A DNA stretch of 64,000 nucleotides from Pedobacter sp. MC2016-14. Lineage in GTDB: Bacteria > Bacteroidota > Bacteroidia > Sphingobacteriales > Sphingobacteriaceae. The position numbers were made by a program, and so were the translations under genes. The notes under the pieces are model-generated. The model searched no databases, had not been told where the DNA came from, and saw nothing but the letters and a program-made list of their open reading frames with translations. The stretch spans positions 2,418,001-2,482,000 of the forward strand of contig NZ_JAJMPA010000001.1 of assembly GCF_020991475.1 (NCBI RefSeq). The letters are read 5' to 3'. Positions 9,364 to 17,757 of this stretch are shown here, piece after piece; position 1 is the stretch's first letter, and the number at the start of each line of letters is the position of its first letter.

Positions 9364-10464
9364 CTAATCCCGGAGTTCAAAACTCAATATCCCTTTTTCT
9401 TCTCCGTTTAAAATGATAGAAACGCGGTGTTCACCAGTATAGAATTTTTTGGTAGTAATAACCCTAAAAGACTGCTTACGTTGTACCATAATCTGCTCTC
9501 CTGGCTGGTATAATTTTTCGCTGATTTTGAAAACCTTGCGGGCATGATGGCCTTTTGATTTCATATAGTAAATTCCGTATTCCAACCGTACCACATGCGG
9601 GCTTGCATTATTGTTGAGCACCTTAAAGCTAAAATCAACGGGAGCGCCAATTTTTACCACAGGCGTATGAATTTTAAAATCTTCTACGTTTAACAACGCA
9701 CTTTCCAGTCCATAATGTTTAAGTACTGCAGTATGCCCCTGTTTCAATAAAGAACGCAGGCCATGTTTAATAATCGCATCCGTTTCTTTACTGCCACCCG
9801 CCCATTGTAAAGCCAGGCCAATTACCACATCAGGATGATCTTTTGTGATGTCGTTGAGGTTGTTGGCTACACTTCTGCGCACGTATTCAGATGAGTCGTT
9901 CTTCAGGTTTTCCAGCAATGGCAGCAGACTGGAAGGGTCTTTCTTTAAAAAGGGGATGGCCATTGCCCATGGCAAACGTGGTCTGCTGCCCTCGCTCGCT
10001 AGCCGCCTTACCTTATGGCTCTTGTGTAAAGACCATAAAGTCATCACGTCAATCATTTTCTGCCCGTATTTAAGAATAAAAGGCCTTACAGCAAATTCAC
10101 AGCTTATAAACTGCGTAACTTCTTCAAAAGCCTCAATGGAAGTGTCAAAATCGTTAAGCCCGTAGGTTTCTATGTAGTCCGGAAAAAAGATGTAAACCAA
10201 TCTGTCCTCACCAGTATCCTCTTCCTTAAGTTGTTGTATCAACTTCAAAATGACATTTGCCGCTTGCTTAAAATCAAGTCCAAGTACCTCCTGAAATACC
10301 TTTGTGGTGTGTTTCATCCGGTCTTTCCATTCCTTCTGGCCAAAGTTGTCCCCAAATATATCTTCGGTAAATTTCAATTTATTAAAGGAGGGTACTACCT
10401 TTAGCACCGTATTTGTAAACCTGTCATAAAAGGCAGCTGAATAAATATCTTTGATTAAGCTCAT
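9364..10464 (-). CDS. AlkC-like DNA alkylation repair glycosylase
   Basis: This is a HEAT-like-repeat DNA glycosylase that would excise N3-alkyl purines in the cytoplasm. The central segment HKVRRLASEGSRPRLPWA, followed by repeats such as NDSSEYVRRSVANNLNDI, is typical of the AlkC/AlkD superfamily. The C-terminal hundred residues (from about 265) are beta-rich, with KIGAPVDFSFKVLNN and GEHRVSIILNGEEKG, and fit the Ig-like domain that distinguishes AlkC from AlkD. Its 366-aa length agrees with AlkC. There is no signal peptide. It is not functionally linked to the nutrient loci around it. A perfect TAnnTTTG box lies on its strand about 26 bases upstream. Confidence 0.85.
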   Translation of the reverse strand: MSLIKDIYSAAFYDRFTNTVLKVVPSFNKLKFTEDIFGDNFGQKEWKDRMKHTTKVFQEVLGLDFKQAANVILKLIQQLKEEDTGEDRLVYIFFPDYIETYGLNDFDTSIEAFEEVTQFISCEFAVRPFILKYGQKMIDVMTLWSLHKSHKVRRLASEGSRPRLPWAMAIPFLKKDPSSLLPLLENLKNDSSEYVRRSVANNLNDITKDHPDVVIGLALQWAGGSKETDAIIKHGLRSLLKQGHTAVLKHYGLESALLNVEDFKIHTPVVKIGAPVDFSFKVLNNNASPHVVRLEYGIYYMKSKGHHARKVFKISEKLYQPGEQIMVQRKQSFRVITTKKFYTGEHRVSIILNGEEKGILSFELRD

Positions 10465-10489
10465 AAAATGGATGTTGTGAATACTAAAA

Positions 10490-10497
10490 CAAAACTA
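10490..10497 (-). promoter_or_regulatory. Bacteroidota -7 box for the AlkC-like gene
   Basis: The minus strand reads TAGTTTTG, an exact match to the Bacteroidota -7 consensus TAnnTTTG. It ends 26 bases before the start codon at 10464. The expected -33 TTTG is only weakly matched (TTTTAC about 15-20 bases upstream), so confidence is moderate. Confidence 0.4.
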
Positions 10498-10552
10498 GCC
10501 TTTTTACAGTAAAACTTATTTTAATAATTATATTGCTTATCATTTTCAGGTG

Positions 10553-11155
10553 ATGCTTGTGGAACCAAATTATAGTACAGTATGGGACAATTTTAGAAAT
10601 GGGGATGAGGCGTCGTTCAGGGAGATTTATGACCATTTTTATAATCCATTACTCAACTATGGCCTTAAGTTTAGTCAGAACATTGAAATTGCCGAAGATA
10701 GCCTGCAAGATCTTTTTGTTAAATTATGGGCCAACAGGAGCACTATAAAAGCCACGGAATCTGTTAAAAATTATTTATATAAGTCATTTCGAAGGGTAAT
10801 GATTAGCAGATTGCAGGCTGTGTCAAAATTATTGCAGGTAGAACTGGAAGAAGAACAGGTGAATTTTGATTTTCAAATTAGTCATGATCAGGTACTGATA
10901 GAAAAGGAGGATTTGACAGCCATGCAGGGTATTGTACAAAACGCCCTTGTAAGCATGACCGACAGACAGCGGGAGATCATTTACCTAAGGTTTTACGAAG
11001 ATTTGAGTTACGAGCAAATTGCCGATATGATGGAGATCACCACTAAAGGGGCATATAAATTGGTGTATCGTGCCTTAGACAAAATGCGGGAAAACTTAGA
11101 CGGCATGTCTATGGTTACGTTGCTTTTGTTGCTCAAAGCCTTAAAGTATTCCTGA
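10553..11155 (+). CDS. ECF sigma factor, Bacteroides FecI-like family (locus 1)
   Basis: This is an RNA polymerase sigma factor expected to be held by the FecR encoded next to it and to transcribe the SusC operon. Region 2 is visible as SLQDLFVKLWANRSTI, with KNYLYKSFRRVM after it. Region 4 is the helix-turn-helix around LRFYEDLSYEQIADMMEITTKGAYKLVYRALDKMR. ATG 10553 is chosen; a GTG at 10550 is in frame but less likely. The protein ends in an unusual hydrophobic tail (VTLLLLLKALKYS) that is shared in character by the other four sigma factors here. FecR begins 95 bases downstream. Confidence 0.93.
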   Translation: MLVEPNYSTVWDNFRNGDEASFREIYDHFYNPLLNYGLKFSQNIEIAEDSLQDLFVKLWANRSTIKATESVKNYLYKSFRRVMISRLQAVSKLLQVELEEEQVNFDFQISHDQVLIEKEDLTAMQGIVQNALVSMTDRQREIIYLRFYEDLSYEQIADMMEITTKGAYKLVYRALDKMRENLDGMSMVTLLLLLKALKYS

Positions 11156-11250
11156 TTTTGGACTTTATTTAAATAAAAATAAAAAAAGAATATCTTTTTT
11201 TATCTACAATGGGGTAAAATTTCCTTTATGCCTGTAATAAGGGTAATAAT

Positions 11251-12492
11251 ATGAATAAGCAAAGGGAATTTTACACCAACTTCGGATTGGATGACTTTAT
11301 AAATGATGCTGACTTTGTAAATTGGGTAAAATACCCGAATGCAGAGCGCAACCTGTATTGGAATGAAGTGATCAGTTCCCATCCAGATAAAAAAGGGATC
11401 ATTACACAGGCTGTTCAGGTAATTTCTATACTTAGTAGGCCAGTGGTAGATACTTATCCCGATAGTCAGCAGAAGGTATGGTTAAGAATAGAACAAGAGC
11501 TAAAAAGCAAGCCATTTAAAAGTGTTACTTACAATTGGACCCGAATTGCCGCTGCTGCTATAGTGTTTTTAACAATTTCAGCCGGTATATATCTAATTGG
11601 AAACAAATACATGATTTCTGAAGGAGAGGCTAATATGATTGCCATCCATAAAAATGACATTAAGGCAGGAAGTAACAAAGCAATACTTACCTTAAATAAT
11701 GGTCAAACCATAGACCTCAATAATGCAACTAATGGTCAAGTAGCCACACAATCGGGCATAAGCATTGAAAAAACTAAAAATGGCGAACTGGTATATACTA
11801 TAAAAGACAATGCTGAGGGAGGAACTGAAACGGTAGGTAACAACATCGTGAGCACGCCCAGGGGAGGGCATTATCAGTTGATTTTGCCTGATCAAACACA
11901 CGTATGGCTCAATGCCGCATCGTCAATCAAATTTCCGGTTAGTTTTCTACATGCCAATAAAAGGGTCGTGGAAATCAACGGTGAAGCTTATTTTGAGGTA
12001 TTTCACAACAAAAAACTGCCTTTTGTAGTGCGCACTGCAAATCAGGAAATTGAAGTATTGGGAACGCATTTCAACATCAACAGCTACAGTGACGAAGGAA
12101 AAACAGTAACCACGCTGGCAGAAGGAGTTGTTAAGGTAAGTCCCAAAGGTTTGGCGGGCGGAGCTGCGATCCTTAAACCCGGACAGCAATCGGTACTTAT
12201 TGCTGAGCGAATTAGTGTACTGCCAGCGGATGTTGAAACTGTGCTGGCCTGGAAAAACGGCCGTTTAGAATTTAAAGATGCCGATATACAAACCATTATG
12301 CGTGAGGTATCCAGATGGTACAATATTGATGTAATTTACAAAGGGAAAATATCTGAGCGTCGTTTTGTAGGTAGTATCCCAAGGCAGTCTAACTTATCTA
12401 CTTTACTAGAATTACTGCGGTTAAGTAACATCAATTTTAAAATAGAAGATAGTATACAAGGAAAAAAACTCATCGTATCTCCTGATGAATGA
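11251..12492 (+). CDS. FecR-family anti-sigma factor (locus 1)
   Basis: This is an inner-membrane anti-sigma regulator. It has a cytoplasmic N-terminal part of about 95 residues, one membrane helix (IAAAAIVFLTISAGIYLIG, about 99-117), a periplasmic FecR domain and a C-terminal DUF4974. The FecR domain shows VWLNAASSIKFPVSF, EINGEAYFEVFHN and IEVLGTHFNINSY. DUF4974 shows ADIQTIMREVSRWYNIDVIY and ends with FKIEDSIQGKKLIV. The periplasmic half should contact the STN domain of the SusC product that follows. The gene is 413 aa, the longest FecR of the five. A 200-bp gap with a stem-loop separates it from SusC, so the regulator and transporter may be transcribed separately. Confidence 0.95.
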   Translation: MNKQREFYTNFGLDDFINDADFVNWVKYPNAERNLYWNEVISSHPDKKGIITQAVQVISILSRPVVDTYPDSQQKVWLRIEQELKSKPFKSVTYNWTRIAAAAIVFLTISAGIYLIGNKYMISEGEANMIAIHKNDIKAGSNKAILTLNNGQTIDLNNATNGQVATQSGISIEKTKNGELVYTIKDNAEGGTETVGNNIVSTPRGGHYQLILPDQTHVWLNAASSIKFPVSFLHANKRVVEINGEAYFEVFHNKKLPFVVRTANQEIEVLGTHFNINSYSDEGKTVTTLAEGVVKVSPKGLAGGAAILKPGQQSVLIAERISVLPADVETVLAWKNGRLEFKDADIQTIMREVSRWYNIDVIYKGKISERRFVGSIPRQSNLSTLLELLRLSNINFKIEDSIQGKKLIVSPDE

Positions 12493-12578
12493 GATAATTA
12501 AATAAATCTGAACCTTTTAAATTATAGTATATGATATAGAAACCGACCAGAATTCAAAAAAGGTTAATAAGTATCCCC

Positions 12579-12692
12579 AAAAAAAAGCCAGCAGCGCTCC
12601 TTACACGCTACCGGCAAAAGTTTAGAAGGGCCATTATTAACATCAAGTTAGCACAAGACATTTTATCAACTCAACTAAAACCTTACAAAAGT
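12579..12692 (-). ncRNA. Putative cis-antisense RNA over the susC leader (locus 1)
   Basis: On the minus strand a stem (arms 12587-12596 and 12605-12614, 8 of 10 pairs) is followed directly by eight U's (12579-12586), a good intrinsic terminator pointing away from SusC. Two exact TAnnTTTG boxes on the same strand (12696-12703 and 12686-12693) overlap the SusC start and could initiate an RNA of about 100 nt. No matching -33 element was found. The equivalent position at loci 3, 4 and 5 has a similar arrangement. Confidence 0.35.
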
Positions 12693-15600
12693 ATGCAAAT
12701 TTATACTATTGAACCACATTGCTATGCCCGCACATCTGGAAACTGGCAATTAACCAAACGAATAATTATGAGGATCAATCTCATCGCCTTCTTCGTTGCT
12801 TTAGCATTCATCAACGTTTCTGCCTCTGTAAAAGGACAGACCATCAACCTTAAAGTTAAGGGAATGTCTATAGAAAAAGTTTTTGAGGCCATTAAAAGCC
12901 AAAGCGGCTATGGCTTTTGGTATGAAAAAAAGACACTGCAAAATGCCGGATCCGTTACAGCTGATATGAGCAATGCCAGTCTAAAGTCGGCATTGGATGA
13001 TATATTGAGCAAACAGAACTTATCTTATACCATTGTAGACCGTACCATTTTTATTAAAGAAAAGGAAAAAAGCGTCATCGATAGAATAGGAGAATATTTT
13101 CAGAACATCGTGATCACCGGAAAAGTAACGGATGAAAAAGGAGTTCCGGTTTCCGGCGCAAATGTTACCATAAAAGGCACAACAAAATCTGTCATATCCG
13201 ATTCCAGGGGGATGTTTACCATTATTGTACCACGAAAAGGAGCTGTATTGCAGTTTAAGTACATCGGATTTCAAACCTATGAGTATACAGTTGTCGAAAG
13301 TAAAATGATTACAGTTGCTTTAAAAGAGGGGCTTGCCCAACTTGATGAAGTAAGTGTAGTTAGTAATGGTTACGAGACGATTTCGAAAGAACGCGCTGCC
13401 GGTGCTTTTGCCACCATATCTTCAGAGCAGATTATGAGCACACCCTCAGTAAATCTGATGGAAAGACTACAAGGAAAGGTCCCCGGGGTAGATTTTGATG
13501 TCAGGAACAACACCATCAAAATACGCGGGGTAAATAACTATGCAATCGGATCTGGTTCACCATTAATTGTAATTGATGGTTTCCCTATGATTGCACCAGG
13601 CGATCAACAACGGCTCACCACCTTTGTAAGCGGGGTATCTACCGGTAACTCTATTTTAAGTACACTAAATCCTGCAGATATCGATCAAATCACCTTTTTA
13701 AAAGATGCATCTGCCGCATCTATATGGGGTGCTGCTGCATCAAATGGGGTTATTGTCATCACCACCAAGCGGGGAAGGGGAGAGATCCCGAGTATAAATC
13801 TTAGTTATAATCTGGGCGTTTCCCAACATGCTTCCTTGGATCAATTGAAATGGATGAATGCAGCTCAATACATTGATTTAGAGAAGGAGATGGTAGATAA
13901 GCGCTTTTTAAGCGATCCATCCTTAGTGCCTTCTTATAATGTGGTTTACACTAAAAATAATAGTGAAGCAACCGAGTGGATGTACCGGGTAACCAGAACA
14001 CCACAAACGGCTACACCTGCACAAAGAGACGCGGCCCTGGCCAACTTAGGTTCAAGAAATGCATTGGGGCAAGTTGAAGATTATTTGCTGCAAAATGCCG
14101 TAAACCATCAGCTTAATTTATCTGTTTCCGGAGCAACAGATGTAACTTCTTATTTTATTTCAGGAAATTACACCAAAGACAATCCGGTATATAAAAGTAA
14201 TTACGGTAGCAATGCATTTATAAATGCAATGACTACCAGTTCTTTCTTTAATAAAAAGATTACTGTAAGGGCCGGGATAAACTATCAGTTTACTAAAGCG
14301 AGGTACAATGGTGCAGCTGTAGATGCATTGTCTCAAAGTGAAACTGCCTTGCGCCCTTATGATTTATTGGTAGATGAAAACGGGAATACGATACAAAGGA
14401 CCAACATGTTCTACACTCCCGTAGCGCAAGCCTATGTCAATCAGGGATACTTGCCATTTGGTTACAACGCGGTAGATGAATTAAATTATTCAAATAGCAT
14501 TTCCAAAACCAATGTAATCAGGATGCTGGGTGGTGTAAATGCCAAAATTTTTAATTGGTTAGATGCCGATCTCTCTGTAATGGGCCAACGTTCCAATGGT
14601 AAAACAGAAGGACTTAATGAATTGAACAGCTATCAGAACAGGATTTTTCTCAATACCGGAACAACTATTGTAAATGGTAAACCATTCTATAATGTACCTT
14701 ATGGAGGCACTGCTTCGCAAAGCCAGACCGACAATTATGATACGGGAGTAAGGGGGCAATTAAATGCAAATGTAACTTGGAAAACTGATCATCAGTTTAA
14801 TGCTTTGGCAGGTGCGGAGATCCGCGAAACAGGAGGCAGTAACAGCTCGGTTACCCGATACGGATATGATGAAGATACCCGCAGTATAAAAGTTGTTAAT
14901 CCAACGGTTTCATACCCTACAATATATGGGTATAATACTACACTGGGTAACAACCTAAGTGGACTAAGCTTAAGCAGGAAGCGCTTTTTCTCTTACTATG
15001 GTAATGCAGCCTATAGTTACAAAAGTAAATACATTCTTACGGGAAGTGCCAGGGTTGACGATTATACCTTATTAGGTATAGACAGAAGTAAAAGAGTCAA
15101 TCCATTTTGGTCTGCTGCAGTAAAGTGGAATGCTTCAAAAGAGGATTTCTTTTCTTCTGTTGATTGGATCTCTAATTTAGCGTTCAGGACCAGTTATGGA
15201 ACGTCCGGAAATATACCACAAGGTGGATCTAACATAACACTGCTAAGTGTAAGTTCAAATGTTGATCCCCGTACGCAGCAGCCAATTGCTTCTATTTCCT
15301 CTCCCGGTAATAGTGATTTGGGTTGGGAAACAACAAAGTCTTTCAACTTTGGAACTGATTTTAGCTTGTTTAAAGGAAGATTAAGCTCAAATGTTGATTT
15401 CTTTAGCAAAAAATCTAGTGGGATTTTATATTCGCTTCCTTTTAATGCCACTTACGGTTGGTCATCCCTGCAATTCAATACAGCAACCTCAACAGGGCAT
15501 GGTTACGAATTCGGGCTAAATGGGTTACTTATAAAAGCAAAAGATTTCCATTGGAATTCTACATTTAACTTTTCATATGTCCTTAGTAAAGTAACTGATG

Positions 15601-16322
15601 CTCGTTTTGAAAACAATGCAAGTTCACTAGCAGGTAACTCACAGCCTGTGAATGGATTGCCTTTAGGCACTTTATTCGTGTATCGTTGGGCGGGATTAGA
15701 CAATCTTGGACAATCGCAGATCTATGACAAAAATAACAACATTATAAAAAATACGACCAATCTTCTGCCCGCTAACTTTACCAGGGAAGATTTAGTAAAG
15801 GCAGGACTTACCTATGCGCCTTATTCTGGTGGTTTCTTCAATACATTTAGATATAAAGGATTGGAAGCTTCGGTTCAGATGACCTATTATTTTGGACATG
15901 TGTTTTTAAAGCAGTCCATTAATAATTATCCAACCTATGAAGGTGCTTTTAGTGGTATTTTGGGTAGGCAAGAAGACCTGGCCTATCGCTGGCGAAAAGC
16001 TGGTGATGAGGCGAGTACAAATGTCCCTGGCCTAACAGGCATAACGAACAACAGTATTTTAAGATATCGTTACTCAGATTTGTTGGTTCGGAAAGCAGAT
16101 CACATTCGTTTGCAACAGATTTCTCTTGCATATAATCTACCGCTAAAATACTTACCTAAGAATTCCTTTAAAAGTCTTACTGTTAATGCAAGCGCTAGAA
16201 ACCTTGGATTGATCTGGGCAGCTAATAAAGAGGGCATAGATCCTCAATATATTAATACTGGCAATTTTAGTAATCTGGCTCCTACTCCAAATTATGTCTT
16301 TGGTATTAATGCTTCATTTTAA
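12693..16322 (+). CDS. SusC-family TonB-dependent transducer (locus 1)
   Basis: This is an outer-membrane importer of 1209 aa. The start at 12693 gives a 25-residue pre-extension (MQIYTIEPHCYAR...) before the signal helix INLIAFFVALAFINVSA. An internal ATG at 12768 is the alternative, but similar MYxxYT extensions occur in other SusCs in this window. Order: STN domain about 50-125 (IEKVFEAIKSQSGYGFWY), CarboxypepD_reg about 141-226, then a plug with IKIRGVNN, SPLIVIDGFP and FLKDASAASIWGAAASNG, then a barrel ending FGINASF. The SusD partner starts 10 bases after the stop. The downstream TlpA-like protein and S9 peptidase suggest a peptide ligand, which is inference. Confidence 0.95.
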   Translation: MQIYTIEPHCYARTSGNWQLTKRIIMRINLIAFFVALAFINVSASVKGQTINLKVKGMSIEKVFEAIKSQSGYGFWYEKKTLQNAGSVTADMSNASLKSALDDILSKQNLSYTIVDRTIFIKEKEKSVIDRIGEYFQNIVITGKVTDEKGVPVSGANVTIKGTTKSVISDSRGMFTIIVPRKGAVLQFKYIGFQTYEYTVVESKMITVALKEGLAQLDEVSVVSNGYETISKERAAGAFATISSEQIMSTPSVNLMERLQGKVPGVDFDVRNNTIKIRGVNNYAIGSGSPLIVIDGFPMIAPGDQQRLTTFVSGVSTGNSILSTLNPADIDQITFLKDASAASIWGAAASNGVIVITTKRGRGEIPSINLSYNLGVSQHASLDQLKWMNAAQYIDLEKEMVDKRFLSDPSLVPSYNVVYTKNNSEATEWMYRVTRTPQTATPAQRDAALANLGSRNALGQVEDYLLQNAVNHQLNLSVSGATDVTSYFISGNYTKDNPVYKSNYGSNAFINAMTTSSFFNKKITVRAGINYQFTKARYNGAAVDALSQSETALRPYDLLVDENGNTIQRTNMFYTPVAQAYVNQGYLPFGYNAVDELNYSNSISKTNVIRMLGGVNAKIFNWLDADLSVMGQRSNGKTEGLNELNSYQNRIFLNTGTTIVNGKPFYNVPYGGTASQSQTDNYDTGVRGQLNANVTWKTDHQFNALAGAEIRETGGSNSSVTRYGYDEDTRSIKVVNPTVSYPTIYGYNTTLGNNLSGLSLSRKRFFSYYGNAAYSYKSKYILTGSARVDDYTLLGIDRSKRVNPFWSAAVKWNASKEDFFSSVDWISNLAFRTSYGTSGNIPQGGSNITLLSVSSNVDPRTQQPIASISSPGNSDLGWETTKSFNFGTDFSLFKGRLSSNVDFFSKKSSGILYSLPFNATYGWSSLQFNTATSTGHGYEFGLNGLLIKAKDFHWNSTFNFSYVLSKVTDARFENNASSLAGNSQPVNGLPLGTLFVYRWAGLDNLGQSQIYDKNNNIIKNTTNLLPANFTREDLVKAGLTYAPYSGGFFNTFRYKGLEASVQMTYYFGHVFLKQSINNYPTYEGAFSGILGRQEDLAYRWRKAGDEASTNVPGLTGITNNSILRYRYSDLLVRKADHIRLQQISLAYNLPLKYLPKNSFKSLTVNASARNLGLIWAANKEGIDPQYINTGNFSNLAPTPNYVFGINASF

Positions 16323-16332
16323 ATTGAAAATT

Positions 16333-17697
16333 ATGAAAAAATACATATATATCTTTATCGTACTGACTTTAGCCTTGCAAAGCTGTCGCAAATATGTGGA
16401 AATTGAACAACCGGGTGTACGTACTTTAAAATACACAAGAGATTACCGTTATCTGATGGATAACAATGGAGAACTAGAAGGTTCATATGGATATCCAATT
16501 CTATCTGGCGATGATACCGATATTACTGATGCCACAAGACAGGGAAATATCGGCGATATCTGGCCAAATGTATTAACCTGGAGAGAAAAGCATTTGTCAG
16601 AAATTCAGGGAGATGTAGACTGGGAGCGGCTTTATAAAATAATTTATATCTGTAACGAGGTGCTGGCAGGAGTGATGGATTCTCAGGAAGGTACCGAGGT
16701 TGAAAAGAATAGAATTTATGCAGAAGCTTTGGTGCAGCGTGCAATATCGTACTATACTTTGGTTAATATGTATGGCAAACAGTATCAGGCTGCAAACGCT
16801 GCTACAGATTTGGGCGTACCCCTGCTGCTAACGCAAAATTTATATGCTTCATTAAAAAGAGCATCTGTAGCCGAGGTTTACAATCAAGTACTTAATGATC
16901 TGGTTAAAGCGATTCCTTCCTTACCGGGCGTAGCAGATTACAATACACGGCCGGCAAAAGTTTCAGGATATGCTTTACTAGCTAGGGTACATTTAAACAT
17001 GCGCAATTTTCCGAAGGCGGAGTTATACGCTGACAGTGCATTGGCGCTTCAAAATACGCTCCTCGATTTAAAGAATTACAAGACAGCTCCAGGTACCATT
17101 CCACGTAGGTTACTTGACCCAGAGGTCATGTTATCAAAAATAGTGAATGGATCTTATACCGCGATTTCAATTAGTCAGGAGACTCTTGATTTATTGGGTA
17201 CTTCAGACTTGCGGTATACCTTGTTTACAAATACGAGAGGTGGATATGGTAATCTCTTTAGCACAGCTTTTACAGGAAGAGCATACTGGCGTTATACCCT
17301 TAATGGAGAATTTGTAATTACTACAGGTCCATCGGTTCCGGAGATGATGCTCATTAAGGCAGAGTGCCGTGCCCGGGCAGAGGATGCAACTGGCGCAATG
17401 ATTTTGGTGAATAACCTGCGTGCTAAACGTTTTGAAACTGCTAGTCCGTTAACTGCTGTCGATGGGCCTGCTGCCTTGCGCGTAGTAGTAGAAGAGCGTA
17501 AGCGTGAGTTCTTTGGAAAAGGATTCAGGTGGTTTGATCAGAAAAGATTGAACGTTGATGCCGCTTTTGCAGTAACTAAAACGCGAGAGTTCAAAGGGGT
17601 AACTTATACCCTGGCACCCAACAGCAACCGTTATGCATATCCCATTGGCGATAAATACATTCTATTAAATCCAGAACTCGAACAAAATCCGAGATAG
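16333..17697 (+). CDS. SusD/RagB-family lipoprotein (locus 1)
   Basis: This is the substrate-capturing partner of the preceding SusC, 454 aa. The start at 16333 is used rather than an in-frame ATG at 16294, because it places the lipoprotein signal MKKYIYIFIVLTLALQSC at the N-terminus and avoids overlap with SusC. The SusD core includes the TPR-like segment YAEALVQRAISYYTLVNMYGK and the C-terminal hallmark EERKREFFGKGFRWFDQKR. The C-terminus is LNPELEQNPR. A strong intrinsic terminator begins 7 bases after the stop, so much of the transcript may end here before the two downstream genes. Confidence 0.95.
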   Translation: MKKYIYIFIVLTLALQSCRKYVEIEQPGVRTLKYTRDYRYLMDNNGELEGSYGYPILSGDDTDITDATRQGNIGDIWPNVLTWREKHLSEIQGDVDWERLYKIIYICNEVLAGVMDSQEGTEVEKNRIYAEALVQRAISYYTLVNMYGKQYQAANAATDLGVPLLLTQNLYASLKRASVAEVYNQVLNDLVKAIPSLPGVADYNTRPAKVSGYALLARVHLNMRNFPKAELYADSALALQNTLLDLKNYKTAPGTIPRRLLDPEVMLSKIVNGSYTAISISQETLDLLGTSDLRYTLFTNTRGGYGNLFSTAFTGRAYWRYTLNGEFVITTGPSVPEMMLIKAECRARAEDATGAMILVNNLRAKRFETASPLTAVDGPAALRVVVEERKREFFGKGFRWFDQKRLNVDAAFAVTKTREFKGVTYTLAPNSNRYAYPIGDKYILLNPELEQNPR

Positions 17698-17703
17698 TAT
17701 ACG

Positions 17704-17736
17704 ATGCAGGGAGAAATCCTCCCTGCATTTTTTTTT
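17704..17736 (+). terminator. Intrinsic terminator between SusD and the TlpA-like gene
   Basis: The stem ATGCAGGGA (17704-17712) pairs with TCCCTGCAT (17720-17728) around a 7-base loop and runs into nine T's (17728-17736). It lies inside what looks like one operon, 22 bases before the TlpA-like start codon. It could cap expression of the TlpA and S9 genes relative to the transporter, or they may have their own promoter. Confidence 0.85.
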
Positions 17737-17757
17737 CACAAAATCAACACAAAACAA

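Noticed and set aside
9364..10464. Plus-strand frames of 60-106 codons inside the AlkC-like gene
   Set aside because: They are shadows of a strong minus-strand gene with clear family motifs and lack any features of their own.
11161..11205. A/T-only dyad between sigma and FecR of locus 1
   Set aside because: AAAAAAAGA and TCTTTTTTT can pair, but the stem lacks GC pairs and such runs are expected in AT-rich intergenic DNA.
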